A stretch of DNA of 9,570 nucleotides from Lentzea sp. (lineage in GTDB: Bacteria > Actinomycetota > Actinomycetes > Mycobacteriales > Pseudonocardiaceae): NCBI GenBank assembly GCA_030146905.1, contig JASLAV010000237.1, positions 1 to 9,570 on the forward strand, written 5' to 3'. The position numbers and the translations under genes are program-made. The first letter of the stretch is position 1; each line of letters starts with the position of its first letter. Below the pieces are notes generated by a model. The model made no database searches. It was not told the DNA's origin and was given only the letters and a program-made list of their open reading frames with translations. This document shows positions 1-7,185 of this stretch, piece by piece.

Positions 1-28
1 GCATTCCGAGCATCACGCCGTCACTCAT
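1..28 (-). CDS. ispG: 4-hydroxy-3-methylbut-2-enyl diphosphate synthase (IspG/GcpE), N-terminal fragment
   Basis: Only the first nine codons lie in the window; the gene runs off the left edge. The peptide MSDGVMLGM resembles the start of actinobacterial IspG, which has a short variable lead and then a (G)LGMP-type stretch. A ribosome site GGAAAGG at 39-45 lies 10 nt upstream of the ATG. It starts 26 nt after the rip1 stop on the same strand, as ispG does in the conserved actinobacterial dxr-rip1-ispG order. IspG is an iron-sulfur enzyme that reduces methylerythritol cyclodiphosphate to HMBPP, the penultimate step of the MEP pathway. The call rests mostly on gene order plus this short peptide. 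An internal ATG at 11-13 is a less likely start. Confidence 0.8.
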
Positions 29-54
29 GGGTTGTGCACCTTTCCGTGGATCAC

Positions 55-1266
55 TTATTGCAACCTGATCGGGTTGACGATGTCGGCGGTCACGGTCAGC
101 AGCGTGATGGCGCCGCCGATGAAGATGACCACGTAGGTGAGCGGCAACAGGCGCATGTAGTTGACCGGGGCGCCGGCGGGCTTCCCGCGCAGCTTCCTGA
201 TCCAGTCTCGCACCCGTTCGTAGAGGTTGACGGCGATGTGACCACCGTCAAGCGGCAACAGCGGCAGGAGGTTGAACACACCCACGAAGAAGTTCAGGCC
301 CGCGAGCATGAGGATGAAGAACGCCCAGAGGCCCCGCTCCGCCGCGTCGCCGCCCAGGCGGGAGGCGCCGACCACGGAGATCGGGGTGTCGATGTCGCGC
401 TCACCGCCGCCGATGGCCTTGACCACGGCAGGGATGCGCTCCGGGAAGCGCATGAGGCCTTCCCAGGTGTTCACGAACATCTGGCCGGTGAAGCCGACGG
501 CCGCCGGGACCGCCTCGACCGGGCCGTAGGTGAAGTTCTGCTGGACGATCACGCCGATGGCGCCGACCTGCTTGACCTCGACGCCGCCCTTGCCGTCGGA
601 GATCTGGCGGTTGACCTTCGGCACGTCGACGGTGAGGGCGATCTCCTTGTCGTCGCGCAGCACCTTGAACTCGTTCGGGCCGCTGAGGTCGCGCGTGACC
701 TTCTGCATGTCCGACCAGGTCGCGATGGGCTTGCCCGCGATCGAGGTGATCCTGTCACCCGGCTGCAGGCCCGCGCTCTTCGCCGGGGACGGCGCGCTCG
801 CGGGGCACGCCGCGTCGACGGGGACGGTGTAGTCCTGCACGCAGTCGGTGATCTGCGCGAGGACCGGCTCGTCCTTGTTGTTCGGCAGGCCCAGCGACAT
901 CGCGAGGACCAGCAGGATGATGAAGCCGAGGATGAAGTGCGTGATGGACCCGGCGGCCAGCACGACGACGCGCTTCCACACCTTCTGGTTGTAGAAGGCG
1001 CGCTTGCGGTCGTCGGGGTGCACCTCCTCCAGGGCCGTCATGCCTGTGATCTCGCAGAAGCCGCCGGCCGGGATCGCCTTCAGGCCGTACTCGGTCTCGC
1101 CCTTGCGGAACGAGAAGAGCTTCGGGCCGAAGCCGATGAAGTAGCGGGTGACCTTCATGCCGAAGGCCTTCGCGGTCAGCAGGTGTCCGAACTCGTGCAG
1201 CGCGATGGACACCGCGATGCCGGTCGCGAACAGCAGCACCCCGAGGATGTTGATGAACGTGTTCAC
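55..1266 (-). CDS. rip1: Site-2 intramembrane zinc metalloprotease, Rip1/RseP family (M50)
   Basis: This is a membrane protease that cuts transmembrane substrates such as anti-sigma factors. From the GTG at 1266 it is 403 aa, close to Mycobacterium tuberculosis Rip1 (404 aa). The zinc motif HEFGH is at residues 24-28 inside the first membrane helix, and the second metal-site motif LDGGH is at 339-343 near the C-terminal helices. A PDZ-like region spans roughly 150-235 and includes AGLQPGD. The family signatures RYFIGFGPKLFS, TPISVVGAS and the C-terminal TVTADIVNPIRL are all present. An in-frame GTG at 1308 would add 14 residues but overlaps dxr. I prefer 1266 because it starts just after the dxr stop with a GGAAGG site upstream, and because the length then fits the family. 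It is co-transcribed with dxr, 7 nt upstream, and ispG downstream. Its substrate cannot be told from sequence. Confidence 0.95.
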   Translation of the reverse strand: MNTFINILGVLLFATGIAVSIALHEFGHLLTAKAFGMKVTRYFIGFGPKLFSFRKGETEYGLKAIPAGGFCEITGMTALEEVHPDDRKRAFYNQKVWKRVVVLAAGSITHFILGFIILLVLAMSLGLPNNKDEPVLAQITDCVQDYTVPVDAACPASAPSPAKSAGLQPGDRITSIAGKPIATWSDMQKVTRDLSGPNEFKVLRDDKEIALTVDVPKVNRQISDGKGGVEVKQVGAIGVIVQQNFTYGPVEAVPAAVGFTGQMFVNTWEGLMRFPERIPAVVKAIGGGERDIDTPISVVGASRLGGDAAERGLWAFFILMLAGLNFFVGVFNLLPLLPLDGGHIAVNLYERVRDWIRKLRGKPAGAPVNYMRLLPLTYVVIFIGGAITLLTVTADIVNPIRLQ

Positions 1267-1273
1267 GGAAAGT

Positions 1274-2404
1274 TCAGTTCCTTCCAACCAGCTCGCGGGC
1301 ACGTGCACGTGCCCAGTCCTCGGCTGCCAGTACCTCCGCGACGTCCGCGGGGTCCTTCCGCCAGTCTTCCGCCTCGCCGAGGACCTGGCCGATGGTGTCC
1401 ACGATCGACAGGAACGACGTCTTGCCAGCCACGAAGGAGGCGAGTGCCTCCTCGTTCGCGGCGTTGTAGATCGCGGGCAGGCAGCCGGCCGCCTTGCCCG
1501 CCTGACGCGCGAGCTCTACCGCGGGGAACGTGACGCTGTCCAGGGGTTCGAAAGTCCACGAGGTCGCGGTGTCAAAGGTACAGGCGGGCGCGGCACCGGC
1601 CACCCGCTCCGGCCACCCCAGCCCCAGTGAGATGGGCAGCCGCATGTCGGGAGGCGACGCCTGGGCCAGCGTCGAACCGTCCGTGAAGGTCACCATCGAG
1701 TGAATGATGGACTGCGGGTGCACCACCACGTCGATGCGGTCGTACGGCACCCCGAACAGCAGGTGCGCCTCGATGAGCTCGAGGCCCTTGTTCACGAGGT
1801 TCGCCGAGTTGATCGTGACGACCTGGCCCATCGACCACGTCGGGTGCGCCATCGCCTGCTCGACGGTGATCCCGGAGAGCTCGTCGCGCGTCCTGCCGCG
1901 GAACGGCCCGCCGGACGCCGTGAGCACCAGCTTGTGCACCTCCTGCGGCGCGCCACCCCGCAGGCACTGCGCGAGCGCCGAGTGCTCCGAGTCGACCGGC
2001 ACGATCTGGCCGGGCTTGGCCGCCTTCAGCACGAGCGCCCCGCCCGCGATGAGCGACTCCTTGTTGGCGAGCGCGAGCCTGGCCCCGGTCTCCAGCGCCT
2101 TCAGCGACGGCTCGAGCCCCCTGGAGCCGTCCATGCCGTTGAGGACCACGTCCGCGGGACAGGCCTCGATCAGGTCGACCATGCTGGTCAACGTCTTGAC
2201 GCCGGGTACGTCGGCGCCGTTCGCCACCGCCACCGCGGGGACGTCGAACTCTGCTGCCTGCTCTTTCAGCAGGTCCAGCTGACGCCCACCCGCGCCGAGC
2301 CCGACGACGCGGAAGCGGTCGCGGTTGCGCCGGATGACGTCGAGCGCCTGGGTGCCGATGGATCCGGTCGACCCCAGGATAAGGACAGTGCGTGGAGTAC
2401 TCAT
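1274..2404 (-). CDS. dxr: 1-deoxy-D-xylulose 5-phosphate reductoisomerase (Dxr)
   Basis: This cytosolic enzyme rearranges and reduces DXP to methylerythritol 4-phosphate with NADPH, the committed step of the MEP isoprenoid pathway. The protein is 376 aa, normal for the family. The NADPH-binding GSTGSIG is at residues 11-17 and ANKES at 113-117. The metal ligands are in VDSEH (D138, E140) and NKGLE (E209). The substrate-loop motifs TASGGPFRG (162-170) and HPTWSMG (187-193) and the motif [10 protein letters not shown] (229-238) are intact, so it should be active and of the fosmidomycin-sensitive type. The ATG is preceded by GAGGGG at 2407-2412 only 2 nt away, which is tight, but the N-terminus aligns with the family. 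It heads an operon with rip1 and ispG. Confidence 0.97.
   Translation of the reverse strand: MSTPRTVLILGSTGSIGTQALDVIRRNRDRFRVVGLGAGGRQLDLLKEQAAEFDVPAVAVANGADVPGVKTLTSMVDLIEACPADVVLNGMDGSRGLEPSLKALETGARLALANKESLIAGGALVLKAAKPGQIVPVDSEHSALAQCLRGGAPQEVHKLVLTASGGPFRGRTRDELSGITVEQAMAHPTWSMGQVVTINSANLVNKGLELIEAHLLFGVPYDRIDVVVHPQSIIHSMVTFTDGSTLAQASPPDMRLPISLGLGWPERVAGAAPACTFDTATSWTFEPLDSVTFPAVELARQAGKAAGCLPAIYNAANEEALASFVAGKTSFLSIVDTIGQVLGEAEDWRKDPADVAEVLAAEDWARARARELVGRN
1278..1285 (-). promoter_or_regulatory. Ribosome binding site deciding the rip1 start
   Basis: GGAAGGAA on the minus strand lies 11 nt before the GTG at 1266 and overlaps the last codons of dxr. The spacing is slightly long, but no comparable purine run precedes the upstream in-frame GTG at 1308. 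Confidence 0.55.
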
Positions 2405-2455
2405 CGCCCCTCATTGTTCCGGAGAGTGCCTGAGAGCCCGGCACAGCCCGTTACT

Positions 2456-2485
2456 TTGATAACGAAGTGGTTGTGGAGGTGTGAA
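2456..2485 (-). promoter_or_regulatory. Candidate sigma-70-type promoter for the dxr operon
   Basis: On the minus strand TTCACA (2480-2485) matches the -35 consensus at five of six bases. TATCAA (2456-2461), 18 bp further on, matches the -10 consensus at four of six. Transcription would start near 2449, giving a leader of about 45 nt before dxr. This is pattern matching only, in a divergent gap shared with the gene at 2540. Confidence 0.4.
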
Positions 2486-2524
2486 GTCGCCGGATCGAGG
2501 GCATTCCATCGCCGTCAAGCAGAT

Positions 2525-2533
2525 GGAAGGAGA
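2525..2533 (+). promoter_or_regulatory. Ribosome binding site fixing the GTG start at 2540
   Basis: GGAAGGAGA lies 6 nt before the GTG at 2540. It is a near-perfect Shine-Dalgarno sequence, and it shows that the long open frame running back to about 1700 is not part of this gene. Confidence 0.8.
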
Positions 2534-2539
2534 CTCTCG

Positions 2540-2806
2540 GTGGGCATCCTCGGATGGATCGTGCTCGGCCTGCTGGCCGGTGCCATCGCCAAGGCAATCA
2601 TGCCGGGTCGCGACCCGGGCGGAATCATCATCACGATGCTGATCGGCATCGTTGGCGCGATCCTGGGTGGATTCATCGGATCTGCCGTCTTCGGGACCGA
2701 CCTCGGCTCGTTCTTCGACCTGCGAACGTGGCTGCTGGCCATCGTCGGATCGTTGATCCTGCTCGGGATCTACCGCCTGGTAACCGGCAGGCGCAGTCAC
2801 GCCTGA
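2540..2806 (+). CDS. Small GlsB/YeaQ/YmgE-family membrane protein
   Basis: This 88-aa, very hydrophobic, glycine-rich protein has three predicted membrane helices at roughly residues 2-20, 27-50 and 62-81. The family hallmarks are visible: an N-terminal GWIVLGLLAGAIAK, a short loop with MPGRDPGG, then IIITMLIGIVGAILGGFIG. The family ("transglycosylase-associated protein") is linked to general and acid stress in several bacteria, but its biochemical role is not known. The GTG start is fixed by a strong ribosome site. The gene stands alone, divergent from dxr across about 135 bp and closed by its own terminator, so it is probably monocistronic. I see no clear promoter for it in the gap. Confidence 0.9.
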   Translation: MGILGWIVLGLLAGAIAKAIMPGRDPGGIIITMLIGIVGAILGGFIGSAVFGTDLGSFFDLRTWLLAIVGSLILLGIYRLVTGRRSHA

Positions 2807-2829
2807 CGCATCAGACGTACGTACAGGCG

Positions 2830-2867
2830 AAGGCCGTTCGGGTGATACCCGAACGGCCTTTGCTTTT
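2830..2867 (+). terminator. Strong intrinsic terminator after the GlsB-like gene
   Basis: A perfect 14-bp stem (arms 2830-2843 and 2847-2860) with a 3-nt loop is followed by TGCTTTT. It starts 24 nt after the stop at 2806. It lies between convergent genes and may also stop minus-strand transcripts from the response regulator, although the tail on that side (TTCGCC) is not T-rich. Confidence 0.9.
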
Positions 2868-2922
2868 GGCCGCTGCTCCGCAGACGGCGGCGGTGCGAAG
2901 GCGCGGGTGGCCGGGGCGCTGG

Positions 2923-3573
2923 TCAGTTCGCGAGGCCCGCGTCTCGCGCCAGCAGCGCAGCCTGCACGCGGTTCGTCAGCCCCAGCTTCGCCAGCAGCCG
3001 CGAGACGTAGGTCTTCACGGTCGCCTCCGACATGTGCAGCTTGGCGCCGACGTCGGCGTTCGACATGCCCTGCCCGAGCAGCGCCAGCACCTCGACCTCG
3101 CGCTCGGTCAGGCTCTCGACGGCCTTCTGCGCCTGCTGCCGCTTCGGCTGGCCCGAGGTGGCGACCATGCCGACCACGCGCGACGTGACCATCGGCGACA
3201 GGTAGGCCTCGCCGTTGTTCACGGCGCGCACGGCCCGCAGCAGCTCCTCCGGCGCGGAGTCCTTCAGCAGGAACCCGGCGGCGCCGTCGGACAGGGCCTG
3301 CACGATGTTCTCGTCCTCGCCGAACGTCGTCAGCATGACGACCCGCACGGTCGGCGCGACCACGCGCAGTTCCTTCGCGCAGGCCAAGCCGTCCATCCGC
3401 GGCATGCGGATGTCGAGGACCGCCACGTCGACGCGGCGCTCGCGGACCACCTGCAGCGCCTCGCGGCCGTCGCCGGCCTCCCCCACCAGCTCGATGTCGT
3501 CGGCGGTGCCGAGGATGGCCTTGATGCCCGCCCGCATCAGCGGCTCGTCGTCTGCGATGAGCACCCGGATCAT
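2923..3573 (-). CDS. NarL/LuxR-family two-component response regulator
   Basis: This is a cytosolic DNA-binding regulator of 216 aa. The receiver domain spans residues 1-118, with acidic pair D8/D9, phospho-acceptor D54 (in LDIRMPRMDG), T82 and K104, all intact. After a linker, a LuxR-type helix-turn-helix covers about 152-212, with LTEREVEVLALLGQGMSNAD and VKTYVSRLLAKLGL. The ATG at 3573 overlaps the kinase stop as ATGA, and an AGAGGAA site lies 6 nt upstream. The two proteins are therefore probably translationally coupled, and the kinase is the cognate partner. The frame is open far upstream, but that stretch is antisense-like shadow inside the kinase gene. The target genes are unknown. Confidence 0.95.
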   Translation of the reverse strand: MIRVLIADDEPLMRAGIKAILGTADDIELVGEAGDGREALQVVRERRVDVAVLDIRMPRMDGLACAKELRVVAPTVRVVMLTTFGEDENIVQALSDGAAGFLLKDSAPEELLRAVRAVNNGEAYLSPMVTSRVVGMVATSGQPKRQQAQKAVESLTEREVEVLALLGQGMSNADVGAKLHMSEATVKTYVSRLLAKLGLTNRVQAALLARDAGLAN

Positions 3574-5174
3574 TGACCGTTCCTCTGCATGTGGATCTTC
3601 TTCTCGACCAGCTTGCCGTCCCGGAAGCAGAAGCGCACCACCCTGGTGCCCTTCGCGAGGTACGACTGCTCGTCGGTGATGTGGTAGACGCAGCGTGCGC
3701 CCGGTGGTTCCGGGGATGCCTGCGACTTGCGCTCGCCGTCGGCCAGCAGGGGTTCGTCGCCGGACGGGAGCAACTTCACCACATCCGCCTCCGGCTGGCC
3801 CTCCCGGATCCTGTCGAGGTTCTCCTGCGACACCACCTCGGTCACCGGCTGGCTGCCGAGGAAGGTGAAGCCGCCGATGATCATCGTCAGCACGAGCGAC
3901 GCTCCCGCGATGGAGCCGACGCCCGCCCACTTGCGGATGCCGCGCGGTGACTCGGTCTCGTCCTGCTCGTCCTCCGGCTCGTCGGGCAGCGACGTCTCCT
4001 CGTACGGGAGCACGGCCGCGATCCGGAAGCCGCCCGCCGGAAGAGCGCCCACGTGCAGGATGCCGCCGGCCAGGCGGACGCGTTCGGTGAGCCCGATCAG
4101 GCCGACGCCCGGCTCCCGGACCAGCGAGCCGTTGCGCGACGGGTTGTTCCGCACCTCCACGACCAGCGCGTCCGGCTCGTACTTCACCGTCACCTGCACC
4201 GCGGCGCCCGGTGCGTGCTTCGAGGCGTTGGTCAGGCCTTCCTGCGCGACGCGATAGGCCGCGTGGGAGACACGTGACGGCAGCGGGTGCGCCTGGCCGC
4301 CTCGGACCAGGCTGACCAGCACGCCTGCCTTGCGCGCGTCGCCCACCAACGAGTCGATGGACTCCACGGTCCGTGTCGCGGTGTCGTCGTCGGGACCGTC
4401 CTCGGCTCGAAGGACGCCGATGATCGCCCGCAGTTCCTCCATGCCGGTCAACGCGGCCGAGCGCAGCACGCCGATCGCCTCGCGCTGCTTGTCCCCCAGC
4501 GACGGGTCCAGCGCCAGCGCCCCGGCGTGCACCGAGATCAGCGACAGGCGGTGGCCCAGGCTGTCGTGCATGTCCTGGGCGATGCGGCTGCGTTCGCGCA
4601 GGCGCACCTGCCGCGACAGCAGCTTGTGCTCGCCCCGCATGCGCGCCTCGCGGTCCCGGATGGCCTGCACGAGCGCCTCGCGTTGGGCCAGGTAGCGGCC
4701 GACGAGGAACGGCAGCGCCACGCCCACGCCGAAGATGGTGATCAGGATCAGCACCGCGTAAACGGGATCCAGGTCGATCGGGCGCGCCTGCCAGTCCCAC
4801 ATCAGGAGCACGACGGCGAACGTCAGCGTCATGGACACCACCGCCTTGCCCCACGACTCGATCCGGCGCCCGGCCGTGTAGCTCAGCACGACCATGAACG
4901 CCGGGCCGCCGAACGGGATCGCCGCGCCCGCGATCATCAACGTCGCCGGCAGCACGTGCCGCATCGGCAGCAGCACCACGTAGACGGCCACGAACGCGAT
5001 GAGCGTCCAGCCCGACGCCCGCTGTTCCGCCCACGGCCCTGGCCACAGGTCCAGCAGGATCGCGGCGACGAGGACGATCAGGTCGCCGACGAGACGCACG
5101 GGGGTCAGCGCCCTGAACCGGGCCAGGGTGTCGGCGAGGGCCGCCGCTCCCCTTGCCCGCACAGCAGTAATCAC
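3570..5174 (-). CDS. Membrane sensor histidine kinase (HisKA_3) with extra C-terminal membrane helix and BamE-like domain
   Basis: This 534-aa sensor kinase phosphorylates the downstream regulator. About five or six hydrophobic segments (residues 27-160) precede a short coiled region and the NarL/DesK-type dimerization domain, whose phospho-histidine is H203 in MHDSLGH. The ATPase domain (about 300-392) has an N box with N316 (LTNASKHA) and a G box GVGLIGL (356-362). The first G box is atypical: VEVRNN stands where VxVxDxG is usual. Unusually, the protein continues with an acidic linker (391-410), a predicted membrane helix (about 417-440) and a tail of about 90 aa. The tail contains LDRIREGQPEADVVKLL, and two cysteines (C495, C516). 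It reads like a BamE/SmpA-type fold outside the membrane and may be a sensory module. The GTG start at 5174 has no clear ribosome site. Confidence 0.92.
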   Translation of the reverse strand: MITAVRARGAAALADTLARFRALTPVRLVGDLIVLVAAILLDLWPGPWAEQRASGWTLIAFVAVYVVLLPMRHVLPATLMIAGAAIPFGGPAFMVVLSYTAGRRIESWGKAVVSMTLTFAVVLLMWDWQARPIDLDPVYAVLILITIFGVGVALPFLVGRYLAQREALVQAIRDREARMRGEHKLLSRQVRLRERSRIAQDMHDSLGHRLSLISVHAGALALDPSLGDKQREAIGVLRSAALTGMEELRAIIGVLRAEDGPDDDTATRTVESIDSLVGDARKAGVLVSLVRGGQAHPLPSRVSHAAYRVAQEGLTNASKHAPGAAVQVTVKYEPDALVVEVRNNPSRNGSLVREPGVGLIGLTERVRLAGGILHVGALPAGGFRIAAVLPYEETSLPDEPEDEQDETESPRGIRKWAGVGSIAGASLVLTMIIGGFTFLGSQPVTEVVSQENLDRIREGQPEADVVKLLPSGDEPLLADGERKSQASPEPPGARCVYHITDEQSYLAKGTRVVRFCFRDGKLVEKKIHMQRNGQ

Positions 5175-5180
5175 GTTGCC

Positions 5181-5226
5181 AAGCTAACGAGACGTCCCAT
5201 GTTCGCGCGGCACGCTGGAGTATCGA
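5181..5226 (-). promoter_or_regulatory. Possible promoter elements for the kinase-regulator operon
   Basis: The 112-bp gap before the kinase has two weak -10-like hexamers on the minus strand. GATACT (5218-5223) would give a leader of about 35-40 nt. TAGCTT (5181-5186) would start transcription almost at the GTG and make a leaderless mRNA, which fits the missing ribosome site. No convincing -35 is seen for either. Confidence 0.2.
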
Positions 5227-5249
5227 ATCCGCGCGACGAAAGTTGACGC

Positions 5250-5286
5250 CTCGTCCGCCCTGTGGTCAGCGGTTCACCTGGACGAG
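5250..5286 (-). terminator. Weak candidate hairpin after potC
   Basis: A 7-bp inverted repeat (5250-5256 with 5280-5286) begins directly after the potC stop, with a loop of about 23 nt and no T tract. It is the only terminator-like structure between potC and the kinase. Read-through into the kinase remains possible. Confidence 0.2.
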
Positions 5287-6093
5287 CTAGACGACCTGAG
5301 CGGCCGACCCGGCCCTGCGCGCACGCCAGGAAGCGATCACCACACCGATGACCAGCAGCAGGGCCGTCGTCGCCACCATCAACGTCGACAGCGCCACGAT
5401 CTCGGGCGAGATCCCGCGCTTGGACGCCTGCGCGTAGACGAACACCGGCAACGTCGTCGACCCGACACCGGTCAGGTAGGACGAGATCACCACGTCGTCG
5501 AACGACAGCAGGAACGCGAACGCCGCACCGGCCACCACCGCGGGCGCCACCAGCGGCAGCGTCACGGTCCGGAAGGCGACGAACGGTGAGGCCCCGAGGT
5601 CCGCGGCGGCCTCCTCCATCCGCACGTCCATCCCGGACACCCGCGACCGCACCACGACGACCACGAAGCTCAGCGAGAACGCCACGTGCGCGAACAGCAG
5701 CGCACCGAACCCGAGCGGGACGCCCGCGAGCTTCACGAAGAACCCCAGCATCGCCACGCCCATGACGACCTCGGGCACGACCAGCGGCAACGACAGCAGC
5801 ACCGTCCACAGCCCGCGGCCGGGGAACGCGCGCCGCAGCCCGAACGCCGCCAGCGTCCCGATGGCCGTGGAGATCGCCGCCGAGGCCAGCGCCAGCTCCA
5901 GGGTCAGCCGCAGCGAGTCGAAGACCCGCGTGTCGTCGGCCAGCTCCGCGTACCACCGCAGGGAGAACCCGCTGATCCGCGACAGCGACCGCGAGGAGTT
6001 GAACGACGCGATGGCGAGCCACGCGATCGGTGCGTAGAGGAACAGGAAGACCACGGCCACCACGGCGCCGAGCGCCCACGGACGACGGTTCAC
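5287..6093 (-). CDS. potC: Spermidine/putrescine-type ABC transporter permease PotC
   Basis: This is the second inner-membrane subunit of a polyamine-type importer, 268 aa with about six helices. It closely follows the PotC pattern: FNSSR (31-35), SLPLVVPEVVMG (101-112), the ATPase-docking EAA loop EEAAADLGASPFVAFRTVTL (160-179), and LSFDDVVISSYLTGVGSTTL (196-215). The GTG at 6093 overlaps the potB stop as GTGA (4 nt), and GGAGG lies 7 nt before it, so the pair is translationally coupled. It is the last gene of the pot run. The pot family also carries other small cations, so polyamine specificity is inferred from similarity. Confidence 0.92.
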   Translation of the reverse strand: MNRRPWALGAVVAVVFLFLYAPIAWLAIASFNSSRSLSRISGFSLRWYAELADDTRVFDSLRLTLELALASAAISTAIGTLAAFGLRRAFPGRGLWTVLLSLPLVVPEVVMGVAMLGFFVKLAGVPLGFGALLFAHVAFSLSFVVVVVRSRVSGMDVRMEEAAADLGASPFVAFRTVTLPLVAPAVVAGAAFAFLLSFDDVVISSYLTGVGSTTLPVFVYAQASKRGISPEIVALSTLMVATTALLLVIGVVIASWRARRAGSAAQVV

Positions 6094-6929
6094 AGAACGT
6101 CCTCCCCACGCCGCCCGCGCAGCACGAGCACCATGACCACCAGCACGAGCAGCAGCACGGCCATCGCTGAGCCCAACGGCCAGTTGTTGCCGCCGCGGAA
6201 CTGGTCGTCGATCACCGACCCGAACGTCGACTGCCCGACCCCGCCGAGCAGCTTCGGCGTCACGAAGTCACCGGCCGCGGGCACCAGCACCAGCAGCGAC
6301 CCCGCCAGCACGCCGGTCATCACGCCCGGCAGCACCACGCGGAAGAACGTCGACACGCGCCCGTGCCCGAGGTCGTACGACGCCTCCACCAGCCGGAAGT
6401 CGAACCGCTCGCACGCCACGTACAGCGGCAGCACCATGAACGGCAGGAAGCCGTACGTCAGGCCGAGCACCACCGCACCGTGCGTGAGCAGGAACCCGCC
6501 GTCACGTCCGAGGCCGACCCAGCCGAGCACCGTGTTGACCAGGCCCTCGCCGTCGAGCAGCGCCTTCCACGCGTAGATCCGCGCGAGGTAGCTCGACCAG
6601 AACGGGATCAGCACCGCCGCGAGCAGCGCCGTCCGGTACCTCCCGCCGTAGCGCGCGATGAACCAGGCCAGCGGGAAGCCGAGCAGCAGGCACGCGACCG
6701 TCGTGGCCGCCGCGTACGCCAGGGTCCGCCCGAAGATCGGCAGGAACGCCGGGTCCAGCGCCGTCAGGTAGGCCTGCGCCGTCCACGGCAGCACCGCGCG
6801 CGCCACACCCGTGTCCCGCGTCGCGAAGCTGAACTCGACCACCACGACCAGCGGCGCGATCAGGAAGAACCCGAGCCAGATCCCGGCAGGGGCGAGGAGG
6901 CCGTTGGCCTTCAGCCAGCGTCGGAGCAC
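6090..6929 (-). CDS. potB: Spermidine/putrescine-type ABC transporter permease PotB
   Basis: This is the first membrane subunit of the importer, 279 aa from the GTG at 6929. Its membrane helices include residues 11-33 and 66-92. Family signatures are IPFWSSYLARIYAWKALL (108-125), the EAA loop VEASYDLGHGRVSTFFRVVL (181-200), and AAGDFVTPKLLGG (218-230). The open frame extends upstream to a TTG at 7001, with another GTG at 6947. I chose 6929 because GCAGGA (6939-6944) precedes it by 9 nt and because LRRWLKANGLLAPAG is a normal PotB start. The 5' end faces a decayed regulator gene and a P450 on the other strand, so potB is cut off from potD and needs its own promoter, which I cannot identify. 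Confidence 0.9.
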   Translation of the reverse strand: MLRRWLKANGLLAPAGIWLGFFLIAPLVVVVEFSFATRDTGVARAVLPWTAQAYLTALDPAFLPIFGRTLAYAAATTVACLLLGFPLAWFIARYGGRYRTALLAAVLIPFWSSYLARIYAWKALLDGEGLVNTVLGWVGLGRDGGFLLTHGAVVLGLTYGFLPFMVLPLYVACERFDFRLVEASYDLGHGRVSTFFRVVLPGVMTGVLAGSLLVLVPAAGDFVTPKLLGGVGQSTFGSVIDDQFRGGNNWPLGSAMAVLLLVLVVMVLVLRGRRGEDVL

Positions 6930-6973
6930 GGATCCACATCCTGCCACGTGATCACCGGCGTACCGTCGTGAAG

Positions 6974-7185
6974 ATGAGTGTTCACCTGCCCCTGACGACA
7001 ACGTCTGTGCTGGTCAAGGGCCTGGCGGCGCCCCTGGGCGACGTCGCGCGGGCGGCCGGTGTCGGCAGGACCACACTCCACAGGCGATCAGCGCCGGCCG
7101 TCCCGCGCCGCTGGACGCTCCCCGGTTCGTGCTGACCACGCTGTTCGAGGGGGTAGAAGATGTTGGAGCGGTTGACCGGCCATGA
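6974..7185 (+). pseudogene. Internally deleted TetR-family regulator remnant
   Basis: In the frame from the ATG at 6974, translation gives SVLVKGLAAPLGDVARAAGVGRTTLHR (written here only as a reference to residues 11-37 of the frame). The part from LGDVARAAG to TTLHR is the classic TetR helix-turn-helix. Just after it the frame drifts into nonsense and stops at 7133-7135. From about 7081 a different frame reads QAISAGRP, then APRFVLTTLFEGVE, and stops at 7183-7185; this resembles a TetR C-terminal tail. The ligand-binding core, normally over 120 residues, is missing. I read this as a deletion with frame shift. It shares orientation with the P450 and its tail overlaps the P450 start, so it may once have been the P450's regulator. 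A small functional 53-aa peptide is an unlikely alternative. Confidence 0.65.

Noticed and set aside
34..1533. A 499-codon plus-strand open frame across rip1 and the end of dxr
   Set aside because: It is a GC-bias shadow. The product is a low-complexity string of D, R, H, G and E, while the opposite strand encodes two well-conserved enzymes with intact motifs.
1700..2539. Upstream in-frame extension of the GlsB-like gene
   Set aside because: It runs antisense through dxr with no domain content. The strong ribosome site at 2525-2533 sets the start at 2540.
3574..5046. A long N-terminal extension of the response regulator
   Set aside because: The frame stays open only because of GC bias inside the kinase gene. 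The receiver domain begins exactly at the ATG at 3573, with a good ribosome site and an ATGA overlap.
5171..6109. A 312-codon minus-strand frame overlapping potC and the gap after it
   Set aside because: It is a shadow frame rich in R, G and V without membrane pattern. potC in the other frame has all family signatures.
6930..7001. potB starting from TTG at 7001 or GTG at 6947
   Set aside because: The extra residues are polar and unlike PotB N-termini, and lie opposite the TetR relic. The GTG at 6929 has the better ribosome site and a family-like start, although this is not certain.
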